From Chrysomallon squamiferum (lineage: Eukaryota; Mollusca; Gastropoda; Neomphalida; Peltospiridae): 64,000 bases of DNA. Of this stretch, positions 43,361 to 57,171 are shown piece after piece; within the stretch, counting starts at the first letter, position 1, and every line of letters starts with the position of its first letter. Under the pieces are notes generated by a model. It saw only the letters and a list, made by a program, of their open reading frames with translations, was not told the DNA's origin and searched no databases. The stretch lies in contig CM022677.1 of NCBI GenBank assembly GCA_012295275.1, positions 6,371,280-6,435,279 of the forward strand, written 5' to 3'. Made by a program: the position numbers and the translations under genes.

Positions 43361-43795
43361 AGAATGTGATGTTTATTATTACAGATAAATACATAGAGAA
43401 TGTGATGTTTATTGTTACAGATAGAAACACAGAGAATGTGATGTTTATTATTACAGATAGAGAATGTGATGTTTATTATTACAGATACATAGAGAATGTG
43501 ATGTTTATTATTACAGATAAATACATAGAGAATGTGATGTTTATTATTACAGATAGATAGAGAATGTGATGTTTATTATTACAGATATATAGAGAATGTG
43601 ATGTTTATTATTACAGATAAATACATAGAGAATGTGATGTTTATTATTACAGATAGATAGAGAATGTGATGTTTGTTATTACAGATATATAGAGAATGTG
43701 ATGTTTATTATTACAGATAGATAGAGAATGTGATGTTTATTATTACAGATAGATAGAGAATGTGATGTTTATTATTACAGATAAATACATAGAAA
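43361..43795. repeat. 13-copy minisatellite with 28/32/36-bp units
   Basis: AGAATGTGATGTTTATTATT begins units at 43,361, 43,397, 43,433, 43,461, 43,493, 43,529, 43,561, 43,593, 43,629, 43,661, 43,693, 43,725 and 43,757. Unit lengths are all multiples of 4 because the core is followed by one to three GATA/AATA/CATA-type tetranucleotides. A 100-bp superperiod (36+32+32) appears at 43,493-43,693. It lies in a gene 3 intron, next to a (GA)n tract at 43,266-43,303. Confidence 0.95.
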
Positions 43796-43855
43796 GATAG
43801 ACAGATAGCTGTGAACTGTTATTACTGCACTACTACATACTATATAATCACTCAC

Positions 43856-43947
43856 CATGACTTTTCAACATGGCTGCAGAGTCAGAAGTTGACTGTTTCC
43901 TTTATCTGTGAGAATGGCTGGACAGCACATCATATTACCCAGAATTC
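43856..43947 (-). CDS. Gene 3, optional exon carrying a stop (possible poison exon)
   Basis: Minus strand. It has a strong acceptor (TATCTTCCTCTAG, exon start 43,947) and a strong donor (GTCATG|GTGAGTGA, exon end 43,856), and is 92 nt. Joined to the exon at 44,044-44,092 it reads GILGNMMCCPAILTDKGNSQ... for 27 residues, then TGA fifteen bases up to the donor. A length not divisible by three plus a stop before the last junction would make an included transcript a likely nonsense-mediated decay target. Skipping it restores frame to the exon at 42,589-42,655. Confidence 0.5.
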
Positions 43948-44043
43948 CTAGAGGAAGATAAACAAATAAATAAATGATATGACAGATTTCAATAAGTATG
44001 AAACATATAATGTTAAAAATAAAAATTAACTATAACTGTTTAC

Positions 44044-44092
44044 CAGGATGTCCTCCAATTGCTGTCAGTTTAATCAGGAAGCTGTCTGCAAC
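44044..44092 (-). CDS. Gene 3, internal exon
   Basis: Minus strand. Acceptor TGTCTCCCTTAG|GTT (start 44,092) and donor CATCCTG|GTAAAC (end 44,044), 49 nt. It reads VADSFLIKLTAIGGHP plus one base. It enters in phase 0, matching the exit of the exon at 45,076-45,155, and exits in phase 1, matching both 43,856-43,947 and 42,589-42,655. Confidence 0.6.
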
Positions 44093-44280
44093 CTAAGGGA
44101 GACAATTACAAGATGATTCAATTTTCTCCCCTGACTTCTTGACAGTGAGACCTTAAAATTAATTAAGTTTGTATAAATAATTTAAAAAGAAAACAACACA
44201 ACAACAACATTAACAATAATAAACCCTTTTATTTAGTATTCCTTTTTTGTCTTCTTATTTTTACCATTAGATTAGCTCAG

Positions 44281-44340
44281 GTTAGAGTTAGGATTAGGAT
44301 TAGTGTTAGGGTTAGGACTAGGGTAAGGGTTAGGTTTAGA
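44281..44340 (+). repeat. Short degenerate telomere-like tract
   Basis: TTAGAGTTAGGATTAGGATT and onward, a small relative of the 6.36-7.12 kb array. Confidence 0.75.
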
Positions 44341-44539
44341 CTATTTATTTATTTATTTATTACAACTGCTGATGCTGATGCTCCTATTACAACATCATAG
44401 TTTCTACTATCATCACCACGTTACATATTGCTGCTGATGTTTTTGGTGCTAATTATTTTGTATTAAAATCAAATTTAATTTTATAAAAAGTGTGCACTTT
44501 TTTACTGAAAACTATAAAAATAATTCATTATATTTCTTA

Positions 44540-44610
44540 ACACACACACACACACACACACACACACGGTGTGTAGTAGCAATAATCACTACTGCTGATA
44601 CTCACGCACT

Positions 44611-44645
<35 letters not shown>
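44540..44645. repeat. Two (CA)n microsatellites
   Basis: (CA)n at 44,541-44,566 and 44,614-44,642 flank GGTGTGTAGTAGCAATAATC. A (TTA)n-rich tract with GTT/GCT variants follows at 44,899-45,040. Confidence 0.9.
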
Positions 44646-44896
44646 TTCTATCTGTCACTGTTACTAGTTTTTTCAGTAATATAATAACAGTCGTAGGAGC
44701 AGAAGTAGCAATATTAGTAGCTAATTGATACTACTGGAGAATTACATATACTGCTACTAATAATAGCAATAACAATAACAATAATTATAATAATGACAAC
44801 AACAATAATAATAATAAGAAGAAGAAGAAGCGAAAATAAGAATTTGTTTTTCACAGTTATACATATATAAATATAAAAATAATTTCTTGTTATTGG

Positions 44897-44941
<45 letters not shown>

Positions 44942-45075
44942 CTATTATTATTATTATTGCTATTATTATTATTGTTATTACTATTATTATTACTATTATT
45001 ATTATTGCTATTATTATTATTGTTATTATTGTTATTATAAAAGATTTTATAACAGTTATAATTAAGATTACTCAC

Positions 45076-45155
45076 AGCACTCTCAGTGTCTGTTTTGTTG
45101 GTGGTGAGGCTAAGGAAGATCACTGTTGTGTTAGAACACACTGCCAAACACACAG
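45076..45155 (-). CDS. Gene 3, internal exon
   Basis: Minus strand. The donor AGTGCT|GTGAGTAA (end 45,076) is strong. The proposed acceptor is CTTTCTGAG|CTGTG (start 45,155), giving 80 nt: CT completing an Ala codon, then VCLAVCSNTTVIFLSLTTNK...ESA. Phase 1 entry fits the exits at 54,592 and 53,041, and phase 0 exit fits 44,092. A stronger acceptor at 45,190 (TTTTTAGCTAG) would include GLEFILEPRLSELC but runs into TGA at about 45,121, so that longer form would end the protein. The stretch is hydrophobic but too short to call a membrane helix. Confidence 0.5.
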
Positions 45156-45199
45156 CTCAGAAAGCCTGGGTTCCAAGATAAATTCTAAACCTAGCTAAA

Positions 45200-47900
<2,701 letters not shown>

Positions 47901-47949
47901 TAAATATTATCTGTGAATATCATGCAGTTCATCAGCTAGTTTATGTATA

Positions 47950-48080
47950 TTATTCTAACACAAAACTGCAGTGATTAAAATGCTGAAGTGTTATCTTGAT
48001 CTGAACTGAACTTTTATCACCTACAAATCTATGTTTAATAAAGTTAACAGATTTGAATCCTGAACGAGGAAGTGATCCAG
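47950..48080 (-). CDS. Gene 3, alternative terminal exon
   Basis: Minus strand. A very good acceptor (TTTTTCTTTTTTTATCAG) precedes an exon starting at 48,080. CT completes a codon from a phase-1 exon, then 42 codons (GSLPRSGFKSVNFIKHRFVG... ending in HCSFVLE) run to TAA at 47,952-47,950. The entry phase equals that of the exon at 45,155, so exons ending at 54,592 or 53,041 could splice to either. Composition is ordinary and coding-like; no family recognised. It could alternatively belong to a separate overlapping gene. Confidence 0.5.
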
Positions 48081-48431
48081 CTGATAAAAAAAAGAAAAAA
48101 AGAACAAAATAATGCAGATACTGCAACAGTAACACTAAAACTAATCAACTCTGTGTCATCTGATATATAAAGTTTTGACTGGTAGGAAACAGAGTTGTAA
48201 GGATTTACATCTGCTTCTTCCTGATCAATGGCAGTTTATAACATAATTACCACCAACTTGATGGCTGTGCATTTGGAAGGTACAGTTTTCAGGAATATCG
48301 AGGAATAATCGTAGACAGCCTGGGCTTCAAGATCTCCACAGATAACAAAAGACAAATTACACCACAGACAAGAGAAATTCCCAAAACACAAAACAACAGT
48401 GAACAAAAGAAACACGAAACAGTACCAACCA

Positions 48432-49113
48432 TTTCAACACTCTTCACAACAAGCACACAATAACACAGACCTCTCCACTCTTCACAACAATCACACAATA
48501 ACACAGACCTCTCCACTCTTCACAACAAGCACACAATAACACAGACCTCTCCACTCTTCACAACATGCACACAATAACACAGGCCTCTCCACTCTTCACA
48601 ACAAGCACACAATAACACAGACCTCTCCACTCTTCACAACATGCACACAATAACACAGACCTCTCCACTCTTCACAACAAGCACACAATAACACAGACCT
48701 CTCCACTCTTCACAACATGCACACAATAACACAGACCTCTCCACTCTTCACAACAAGTACACAATAACACAGACCTCTCCACTCTTCACAACAAGTACAC
48801 AATAACACACCTCTCCACTCTTCACAAAAAGCACACAATAACACAGACCTCTCCACTCTTCACAACAAGTACACAATAACACAGGCCTCTCCACTCTTCA
48901 CAACAAGCACACAATAACACAGACCTCTCCACTCTTCACAACAAGTACACAATACCTCTCCACTCTTCACAACAAGCACACAATAACACAGACCTCTCCA
49001 CTCTTCACAACAAGCACACAATAACACAGTCCTCTCCACTCTTCACAACAAACACACAGACCTCTCCACTCTTCACAACAAGCACACAATAACACAGACC
49101 TCTCCATTCTTCA
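48432..49113 (+). repeat. 38-bp minisatellite, about 18 copies
   Basis: ACCTCTCCACTCTTCACAAC followed by AAGCACACAATAACACAG repeats every 38 bp (for example TTCACAAC at 48,481 and 48,519). A few copies are shortened near 48,808, 48,953 and 49,058. It ends about 120 bp before the LINE endonuclease region, so it may be tandemly expanded LINE 5' sequence. Confidence 0.95.
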
Positions 49114-49229
49114 GCTAAACACCTCCACTCAGCAGACCACGGAGACAAACTCGTACACTTCCTGGTCTCCCCTCAAAACACACAAGACAAGAAACATGGC
49201 TAGGACACTACAACAAAAACAACAAAACC

Positions 49230-51710
49230 TCAAAAAGCTTTAAGGTCCCCGGGTATCAAAGTCACTAAGTCAACAGATTCAACAGCACCCGGGCAGGCAT
49301 CATGACACTCATCAAACAAAACATTCCACACACCAAGCTGACCCAAGGCAAAGTCCACACCAACATAGAAATACTAAGCATCACAGTACACAACAACAAT
49401 CAAAACATCCATATAATTAACATATACAGCCCACCCACTCCTGCACTACACACCATGCAAACCCACGACTTAAACAAAATGATAACAACAAACAACAAGC
49501 TCATTAAACTGGGCAATTTCAACTGTCACAACACCTTATGGGGTGGCTCAACAGACGACAGTCCTGGAAAAGTCCTTGAATATTTCATAGAGCAAAACCA
49601 GCTGGTCTGTCTGAACGATGGAACATTCACATACACCAGTGACATCAATGGTGGCCAATCTGCCATTGATCTAACATTCACAAAGTAAGGACATCACAGT
49701 GCTCTGTGAATGGCAAGTGCTCAGTGAAACAAACAGCGACCATCACCAAATACTCACCAACTACAACAGCAAGAACACTTTCTCAGAAAGATCCAATTTC
49801 ACATCCAAATGGAACTTCAACAAAGGGGGCTGGGAAGGCTTTTATAAAGCATGCAGAAACATCACCACACAGAACCCCAGCCATATCGACACCTACTGCA
49901 CATCGCTCACCAGCACTCCACTGCAAACACATTCACGCCCAAAACCAGACAATGCACCAGCAAAATATGCGGAATGCATAGAAAAGAAATGCAAAGAAAG
50001 AAACAAATTCAGAAGACAATACAAAAAAGACAGAAATTATTCAAGACGAAAAATAAAAAATAGCAAACAAAGAAGTTTCCAATCTAATTCTCAGTGCAAA
50101 ACAAGAACACTGGGAACTCTTTTGCAACAACATCGACCACAAAATATGAGTCAAAGACATGTAGGCCAAAGTGAAAAACATCCAAGGCAAAAAAAAAACA
50201 CAGATTCAACACTCTCAGCAAAAACAACATTACATTCACTGACAAACAAAAAGCAGACCTACTCAGCGAAACTTTCACCAAGTCCAGCAGTAATTCGAAC
50301 TTCCCACTGAAATTCACAAAGAAACCACTGGACAACCCAACAATCAACCAACATTCTGCAGACACAGAACACTTGAAATACAATCAACTCTTCAACATCA
50401 ACAAATTAAAACATACACAAAAACAAGAAAAGTAAAGCCACAGGGCCAGATAAAATAAGCTACACAATACTACAACACCTACAGATGAAACACAACTCAT
50501 CGTACTCGACCTATACAACACAATATGCACAACAGGCAAGATTCCAAGACACTGGAAACACGCCGAATGTTTCAGCTTGCCCAAACCACACAAAGATCAC
50601 TCACTACCCAACAGCTACAGACCGATCACACTGACGTCACACATGTGCAAAACACTGGAAACAATGATCAACACACGCCTGAGTCAGCATCTAAACAACA
50701 ACAATTTAATCAGCAAATATCAAAGCGGCTTCAGGAAGAAACACAGCACAAACAACCAGATCAGCTGTCTACATATACAACATAATTGCATCCTGCAAAA
50801 AAACACTCAATCTTCTAAAGCTAATTTCCAGAACCAGTTAGGGAGAAAATGAGTCAATGCTAATTCTGATATACAAAGCATGTATTCTCTCCAAGCTCGA
50901 CTACGGAGCCACAGCTTACTTGAATACTCCCAAACACTCTTTAACAAAAACTAGACGTAATTCAATCCAGTGCCCTCAGAGTGATCAGCCACCTGCCAAA
51001 CACAACACCACCCGACAACAAACACACAGTCATACTCTCAGACAGCCTAAGTTCCGTCATCTCAATACAATCCGGACATTCCAGCAGACCAGACCAACTC
51101 AGCAGACCTACAACATCTACACGAGGACATACAACACAACAACAAACAACTAATCATCAAGTGGCTCCCAGCACGTCAGCATCATTGGCAATTAACTTGC
51201 CGACCATTACACCAAAGAATCACTCAGCATTAAAGCCGAAGACATCTGCACAGACATACACTACAGGAATAAATGAAATTCTCTCCATTGTAGCCAAACA
51301 TTATGACAAACAGTGGCAAAACGAATGGAACAACACCAAAAACAAATGGCACTTGAACATCAAACCACTCACCAAAACACCCAAAATTACAGTATCCAAC
51401 AAACTACACAACAACAATCTCACCATAGCCAGAACTGGTTACCCAATTTAAATGCAATCCCGATACAAATATCACAAACACCACATCACCCAACTGCAGC
51501 TGTGGACTCTCTGAAACCATGAAACAGTACTTGTTTCACTGTCAAAATTTCACCAAGGAAAGACAAGCACTATGCAACACATTGGAGGAACTAAAAATTG
51601 AGTTCACGCTCCAAAACATTTTGACACCAAACACGAAAGAGAGTTAGTCCTCACTGCAGTAACAACATACATTCTGAACACAAAACACAGACTTTAGACT
51701 CTTTTCATTT
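49230..51710 (+). mobile_element. Jockey/I-type LINE ORF2 remnant: endonuclease, part of RT, RNase H, C-terminal CCHC
   Basis: The order on the plus strand is as follows. An endonuclease (NSTRAGIMTLIKQNIPHT; GNFNCHNTLWGGSTDD; AIDLTF, 49,270-49,688) continues after a frame break to SDHHQILTNY (about 49,735). A linker follows. The RT fingers (PKPHKDHSLPNSYRPITLTS, SGFRKKHSTNNQ, 50,577-50,790) come next. At about 50,850 the sequence jumps to post-RT text (YKACILSKLDYGATAY, about 50,870-50,915). RNase H-like pieces (VILSDSLSSVISIQ, 51,025-51,070; IKWLPA then LADHYTKESLSI) and a C-terminal CSCGLSETMKQYLFHC knuckle near 51,500-51,545 end the copy. The RT palm with its catalytic motif is missing. 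Multiple frameshifts: non-autonomous and dead. It lies antisense in a gene 3 intron. Confidence 0.9.
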
Positions 51711-51949
51711 TTTTTTTCTTCTTTTTTGACACAAAAAACAAACAACAATTGAATGAATTTATTGACTTACAGATTGATTGGTTGAACAGGTGATTGATCT
51801 ATGGATGGATCGGCTGACTGACAGATCAACTTAAATAGCCAATTAAATTAATAATTAAAAACAAAATTATATGTACTATATGTACTTACATTCAGACCAT
51901 ACTAACCCAGTTATTGTTGTTTTTTTTTGTTTTTAAATGTACATAATAA

Positions 51950-52160
51950 ATGACTAGCAGACCTTCAATAAGCTAGACCAGTGCCGGAAACAACAAGGAG
52001 CAGATAACTTGAATGAAACACCGGAACCAACTCATTACGATCTGATATGCTGGACACTCCCTTTTGTCCTGCAATTGTAACGAGAACCCACTCTCTTTCC
52101 TTACCCAAAACTCTTTTGTGCAACCTGTCAGAAAGCATGCCTGTCGTAGATGTGCTAGCT
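51950..52160 (-). repeat. Inverted-repeat copy A' (partner 2,945-3,210)
   Basis: Reverse complement of copy A, including CTTTCCTTACCCAAAACTCT. The associated ORF is interrupted here. A trimer of CAAGTT hexamers (TCAAGTTCAAGTTCAAGTTC) lies just after, at about 52,177. Confidence 0.75.
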
Positions 52161-52289
52161 CTGATTAATTTTTTTCAAGTTCAAGTTCAAGTTCACTTAT
52201 ATCTGAGTTATCTGAAAGGTCTTCCAACCTGGTCAAGAAAATCCTCTGAAATGCTGGATCCAAAGTTTGTGCTGGTGGTATGATAGGTA

Positions 52290-53040
52290 TATTTAAACAA
52301 CTATCTGTTTTATGTATGAGTCACTGTTTCCTACTATTTGTTCAAGATCAGGCAATTTTGTGGATTTTGTACATTCCCCTTTTTTTAGCCAAATTTATCT
52401 AAATAAACAAATATAGAAAGAAATATTAATAAAATAAAAATAAAATAACAATAAATAAAAAATAAGCATCACGTTTATCATTCTAAATCTTAAATAACTA
52501 ATGTTTAAATAACTATTTTTTACCTATTCCAGGCTAGGAGGATATGATTAATTTCACAATAAAATCTTTGGGACGAAATATCTTAGTCATGGAAAATTAT
52601 TATAAATTATCAATGAATTATACTTTAACAATGTTTTATTACTGACTGGATATGATGGTAACATTCAGAAGAAGCAAAAATAACTTTTAAAAAAGACTAA
52701 ATCATTTACCTGCAGCAAACCTTACAATTAATGAGTTAAGATCTTGATTAAAAATATAATTTTTGTAACTGTTCATTACAGAGAACAAAATAAAGAGAAT
52801 TCTACCATTTTAACTAACACTCTGTGAAATAAATATTGCCATCAAATTATTAATAGTGGCTCTTGTTTTATAACTTACAGAAAAACATAAAAAGGTCACC
52901 CAAGTAATATTTTAACATATCAGTCACCGAAATGGAACTTTGATAGCATTTGGTGACTGGCCATTACAAGCCCTGCATTCATATGTACATATGTACTTAA
53001 ACACATTACTATTATTTATTATTATAAAACATATTGATAC
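52290..53040. other. Intronic AT-rich DNA
   Basis: No exon recognised. The CAGTCACCGAAATG word near 52,921 also occurs at about 4,702 (direct rather than inverted). Confidence 0.5.
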
Positions 53041-53145
53041 CATTTACTTCAGAATATGTTTCTCCTTTATTGACTTGCTCTGACTGGCTAGTAAGAGTAT
53101 CAGAAGAATTTGTCATCTTCAGGTCTTTTTTGTCATCTTGAACTT
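53041..53145 (-). CDS. Gene 3, cassette exon candidate (hydrophilic)
   Basis: Minus strand. The acceptor GATCATTGTAG|AA gives a start at 53,145. It encodes VQDDKKDLKMTNSSDTLTSQ and SEQVNKGETYSEVN, a Ser/Thr/Asn/Lys-rich probably disordered stretch. Two donors are possible: GAA|GTAAAT (end 53,048, phase 0) or AATG|GTATCA (end 53,041, phase 1). With the second, the exon is 105 nt, a multiple of three, and can be included or skipped between 54,592 and the next exon without changing frame. The acceptor is weak in pyrimidines. Confidence 0.45.
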
Positions 53146-54456
53146 CTACAATGATCTAGCAGACTGTTTTGGCAGGCTTCCCGGCTACTAATAATTATTT
53201 ATGATGAGCCTAAAATTGTGACAGAAATATATCTCATAGAGAAAAAACTAAAACATAATTCATAAATAAAAATTAAAGAAAGGCTTTTAATCCCAAATCT
53301 AAACTAATTGCTTCTGCTAGTTAGATGCTTCAATAAAATGAAAGTCACATCTATAGCTGATGGATGCTATTAATTTAAATATTATGATAAACATGCAGAA
53401 AAGTTTTGAATGCCAGTATTTTAAAAAATAAATATATAAATAAATAAAATATCAAAAATAATTTAAAATTAAATATATATAAAAAGATAAAAAGTTAAAA
53501 GAAATAACAGTAAAGGAAACATCAAAAATAAAAAAAGAAGGCAAATTTAAAGTAATAGAAAATCAAAACATCTGCCTAAAAACTTGTAATTTTAAACTTT
53601 TATTTGAGTAAAACATAACAAATAATGTATTTTCTAATAACCTAACAAAATGAACTATAAGTATTATATCCAAACTGATTAAAAAATACAAAAATAGAAG
53701 AGTTCCAAAATTAATAGATTATTTATATTTTAGTTACATTGAAAATAAATTTCAACTTTAGAAACAAACAAAACACAAAATTGATAATACTCTGTCAAAA
53801 TTTGTCAAAAATAATATTAATTTATTGATGTTTAAGTATCATTTCTATGAAATCTATGGAAAAATAAATATATATATTCAAAATAGCTAACCTGAAATAT
53901 ATTTTATTTGATATATTTATCTAATTATATAAATGTAAAACAACTTCCAAAAAGATATAACTTGGAATTAATCAAACAATTACATTTTCTTCGATATATT
54001 ATTATAAAATTAATTTATAGTGAAAACTAAAATGTAAGCAAGTACGACAAAGTAATATTTATTTCTTTATTAAATTTAATTATTAGTCTTAATAAAAAGA
54101 CTATCCAAATTAAGGCAAACAACAGTGCTTGAGCTATATTTGAAGAGTTAGATATCTTGATAAAATTAAAATTCTATATTCTTGCTGGAACTTTTTTTAA
54201 ATTTCATCATATTTTATTATACTGTAATCTATATAATATTTATGCTGACATCTGTTTTAAAAAGATTATTTTATTAGGATTTGCTATGCTTGTATAAGTC
54301 ATAACTTTTATAAACTGTTAAGGTTTATTATAACAAAAAAGTACAGAAGTTAGTAAAGTTTTAAATTTATTTATAAAAATATATATTTCCTTAATTGTTA
54401 GAATCATCATTGAGTGTTAAAAAACTATATGTATAAAAATAATTTTGTCTTAACCC

Positions 54457-54487
<31 letters not shown>

Positions 54488-54591
54488 TTAAATTAACATT
54501 AGCATAATCACCACCATTATTATGATAATAATTTCTGCTTAGATGCTCATTACTAAGAACTGACAGGTAATAATAGGAAAAGATTGTTCAC

Positions 54592-54652
54592 CTTTTGTTA
54601 ATCTCCTTGACATCTCCTGAGCTTTTCCAAATGATGCAGTTGTTGCATAACC
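54592..54652 (-). CDS. Gene 3, coding exon 2
   Basis: Minus strand. Acceptor TTTTTTTTCCTACAG|GG (start 54,652), donor CAAAAG|GTGAAC (end 54,592), 61 nt. It reads GYATTASFGKAQEMSRRLTK plus one base. Phase 0 entry matches the exit of the start-codon exon at 55,422. The basic Arg/Lys-rich end is unassigned. Confidence 0.6.
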
Positions 54653-55421
54653 CTGTAGGAAAAAAAATAACAAAACAAAACATGAAATTACATTCCTTTA
54701 TAAAATGATGTGATCAACATTTCATATTTAAAATGATTATACACAGATAAAAGCTGAAGATAACCTTAACATATTAACTAAGATGTTTGTTGGGGTTTTT
54801 TAAACATTTTCTCTACTAACTGTTAAATTCATCATCTATAAATATAATCATAAAACAGCTATATTGTTGATAAGAAAACAGGAGAGTGAGAATAAATAAA
54901 TATATAATGTGTAATCCACCAGACTGCTAGTTAATATTCTCAGTGATACCAATGTGTGAAGTCAACACAGAAAGTGAAGGTGTGTTTGTTATTGATCTAA
55001 AAAGTTAACAAATCTTCTGAATGCTCTCAATGATTAAGTTTTAAATATCTAAGAACAGTTTGATATAAAAAGAAATAAACTGTCAACAGTTAAAATGCAT
55101 ATTAATAATACAAAACAAATAACTAAAAACACCAAATCCACAACAGCAACTATGTTACTTCTGGAGGTATCTAATAAAACAAAATAAAAAAACAGCAACA
55201 TTTTAGCCAAGAAACTGCCTACACAATCCATTAAGAAAAAATAAAGGAAAAAAGAAGAAAAGAAACATTTATCTAATTATCAGCTACAATTTGTTACACA
55301 AATGAAACTTAAGTATAAAAACAGATCTCTTGTTGGTCTTTATCCATCCAAAAAAGAAAAACAATACATTTTTCTCCTGTATCATTACATCCATACGAAA
55401 CGTAATTAAAACTTTACTTAC

Positions 55422-55467
55422 CTTTTCACCATTTTCTGCAGTTTCAGCAGGCTTATTGTCATTCATT
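55422..55467 (-). CDS. Gene 3, start-codon exon
   Basis: Minus strand. Acceptor TTTGTCTTTCAG|A (start 55,467) and strong donor GAAAAG|GTAAGT (end 55,422). The ATG at 55,466 opens MNDNKPAETAENGEK. The ATG follows one base after the acceptor, so the 5' UTR must come from an upstream exon, for which 56,824-57,171 is the candidate. After joining, the initiation context has A at -3. Confidence 0.6.
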
Positions 55468-55479
55468 CTGAAAGACAAA

Positions 55480-56815
55480 TGAACAGGGTAATAAATCTAA
55501 TAAGCAGGTAATTTTAAATTACTAAGAATTACTAAGAAATGTATTTAAAATAATTTTAAAAGTAATATTAAAAGAAATAATCATTAACACAAACTAAAGT
55601 GTGTCAAAAATGCATAAACTTGTGTTGTTTTCAATAAACACTTTCTCCCTAGCTAGCAAAAAATATGTGTTTATAGGTGTGTGTATATAAAAACAAAGCA
55701 AAAAAACATTACTGTATTTGATATTTAAATACAACATATTCTTTTGATGGTTTAAAAAAATTATAATTGGGATAAAAAAGTATGGCTGTATATGTATTAT
55801 AATCTGGCATTTAGAAATAAAGAAATGAAATTCAATTTAACAAAAAAGGTTGATAAAATTATATGTAATACACTTGTTTTTGCTCCAATGAGTGGCAATA
55901 AAAACATTTTTTAGTTGTTTTTCCTAAAAGCTTATTGAAATGACAATGTTTCCCATCAATGCAACAACTATCACACAGCAGTGGAACTGACCTTAAACCT
56001 GTAGAGTCACAAAGATCAACATTCAAATACTACAGAAAGTTTCTACACCAATATTTGCTACTCCTGGAATAACCATTAAATAATTATAGAAACACTATTA
56101 AAACCTGTAACTATGAAGTTGTTGTTTATATTTTAAAATGAAGACAAACATTAAAGAAAGAAAGAAAACAGAGAAAAATTATTTTTAGCATATTTGAAGT
56201 CATGTTAAAAAAGCTTAATATTGTATGATGACAAAAGCTTCTTAACTTAATTTTTTAATTTCTATTTTACATTATAAACTTTTCAGACAATATAAACTAT
56301 CACAACTGTTTAAGAAAATTGTGTAAAATCTTTATTAACTGGAAATTTATCTAATTCCAAAAACTGGCTTTATAATGGTGCAAATAAATCAGGAAATTAA
56401 AATAAAAATTAGCAAAACTATAATAGAGATAAAATAATAATACTAATAATACTAATAATAATAATAAAGAAAAAGAAAACAAAGAAAGGTTGATAATTTT
56501 ATTGATTCTGTGAAAAGTTTCATGTTATTCAAGAGTGTGCCTAGAAACATAAATTACTTAGGAAAACAAAAAAGGGACAGATGCAGAAAAAGAATATCAA
56601 TTTTAAGGATTACATTCTGTTAGAAATATAAAAATACCACAACATTTAGTGCAAAACTACTTAAAATTCTATAAATAAAAATAAGAGGAATTTTGAAGAC
56701 CAAATTATTCCTAGGAAAAACATACTTAAAATATCAATAAAATTCCATTTTAATTAACACACTACTTTGCATTTGAAACTAAATTATACCTTAAAATTAA
56801 CATATCTAAATTTAA
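55480..56815. other. Intronic AT-rich DNA
   Basis: No exon or repeat of note beyond short A-rich and (AAT)n tracts near 56,440. Confidence 0.5.
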
Positions 56816-56823
56816 AGTCTTAC

Positions 56824-57171
56824 CTGCTGTCTTACTCTGGTATTTATTATTTGCTATCGCAGCTTTAAAACTGTAGCATTTTATGCCAGAAGATGAATCT
56901 GTTTCTTCTTTGTCACCACAGTTCAAGTGCTGCTCTCATCTCATATCCTGAACAGTGCTTTGATGATAGCTTGTGAGTATTCCATTATGTTGGTACTGCT
57001 GCAGGTAGTAAGGTTTACATTATGATCCAGTCCAGACTGACACCTCTGACGGGTCAGGACAGGGTACAATATGGCGGAAGTTTACTGACATCAGACACTG
57101 ACTGATTCAAGTCAAATGAAAGGTGGTTTAAGCTTTTTCACTTTTTCTTGACCTTGGATAATTTCTATCAC
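56824..57171 (-). other. Exon with 5' UTR-like content: end of gene 2 and/or first exon of gene 3
   Basis: Minus strand. A strong acceptor (TTAATGTTAATTTCAG at 57,172) opens VIEIIQGQEKVKKLKPP... in phase with the gene 2 exon at 58,081, ending at TGA (57,114-57,112). The block continues to a strong donor (GACAGCAG|GTAAGAC at 56,824). In between is GC-richer text with CCGCCATATTG (minus), a YY1-like promoter word near 57,070. Two readings fit: a gene 2 terminal exon, or a promoter and 5' UTR exon for gene 3 overlapping it. Confidence 0.45.

Noticed and set aside
43361-43795. CRISPR-like array
   Set aside because: Units are contiguous with no unique spacers of constant length, and the DNA is clearly eukaryotic; it is a minisatellite.
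45156-45190. Use of the stronger acceptor at 45,190 for the productive gene 3 transcript
   Set aside because: Entry in the required phase gives GLEFILEPRLSEL but then a TGA; only the acceptor at 45,155 keeps the frame open. The longer form may still exist as an unproductive isoform.
48245-48345. Exon encoding DLEAQAVYDYSSIFLKTVPS on the minus strand
   Set aside because: Coding-like text, but no adequate acceptor/donor pair with a fitting phase was found; it borders the 38-bp minisatellite and may be repeat-derived.
48432-49113. CRISPR-like array at the 38-bp repeat
   Set aside because: The repeats abut each other with no spacers.
49706-51522. Overlapping His/Thr/Gln-rich plus-strand ORFs
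   Set aside because: Shadow frames of the LINE ORF2 remnant.
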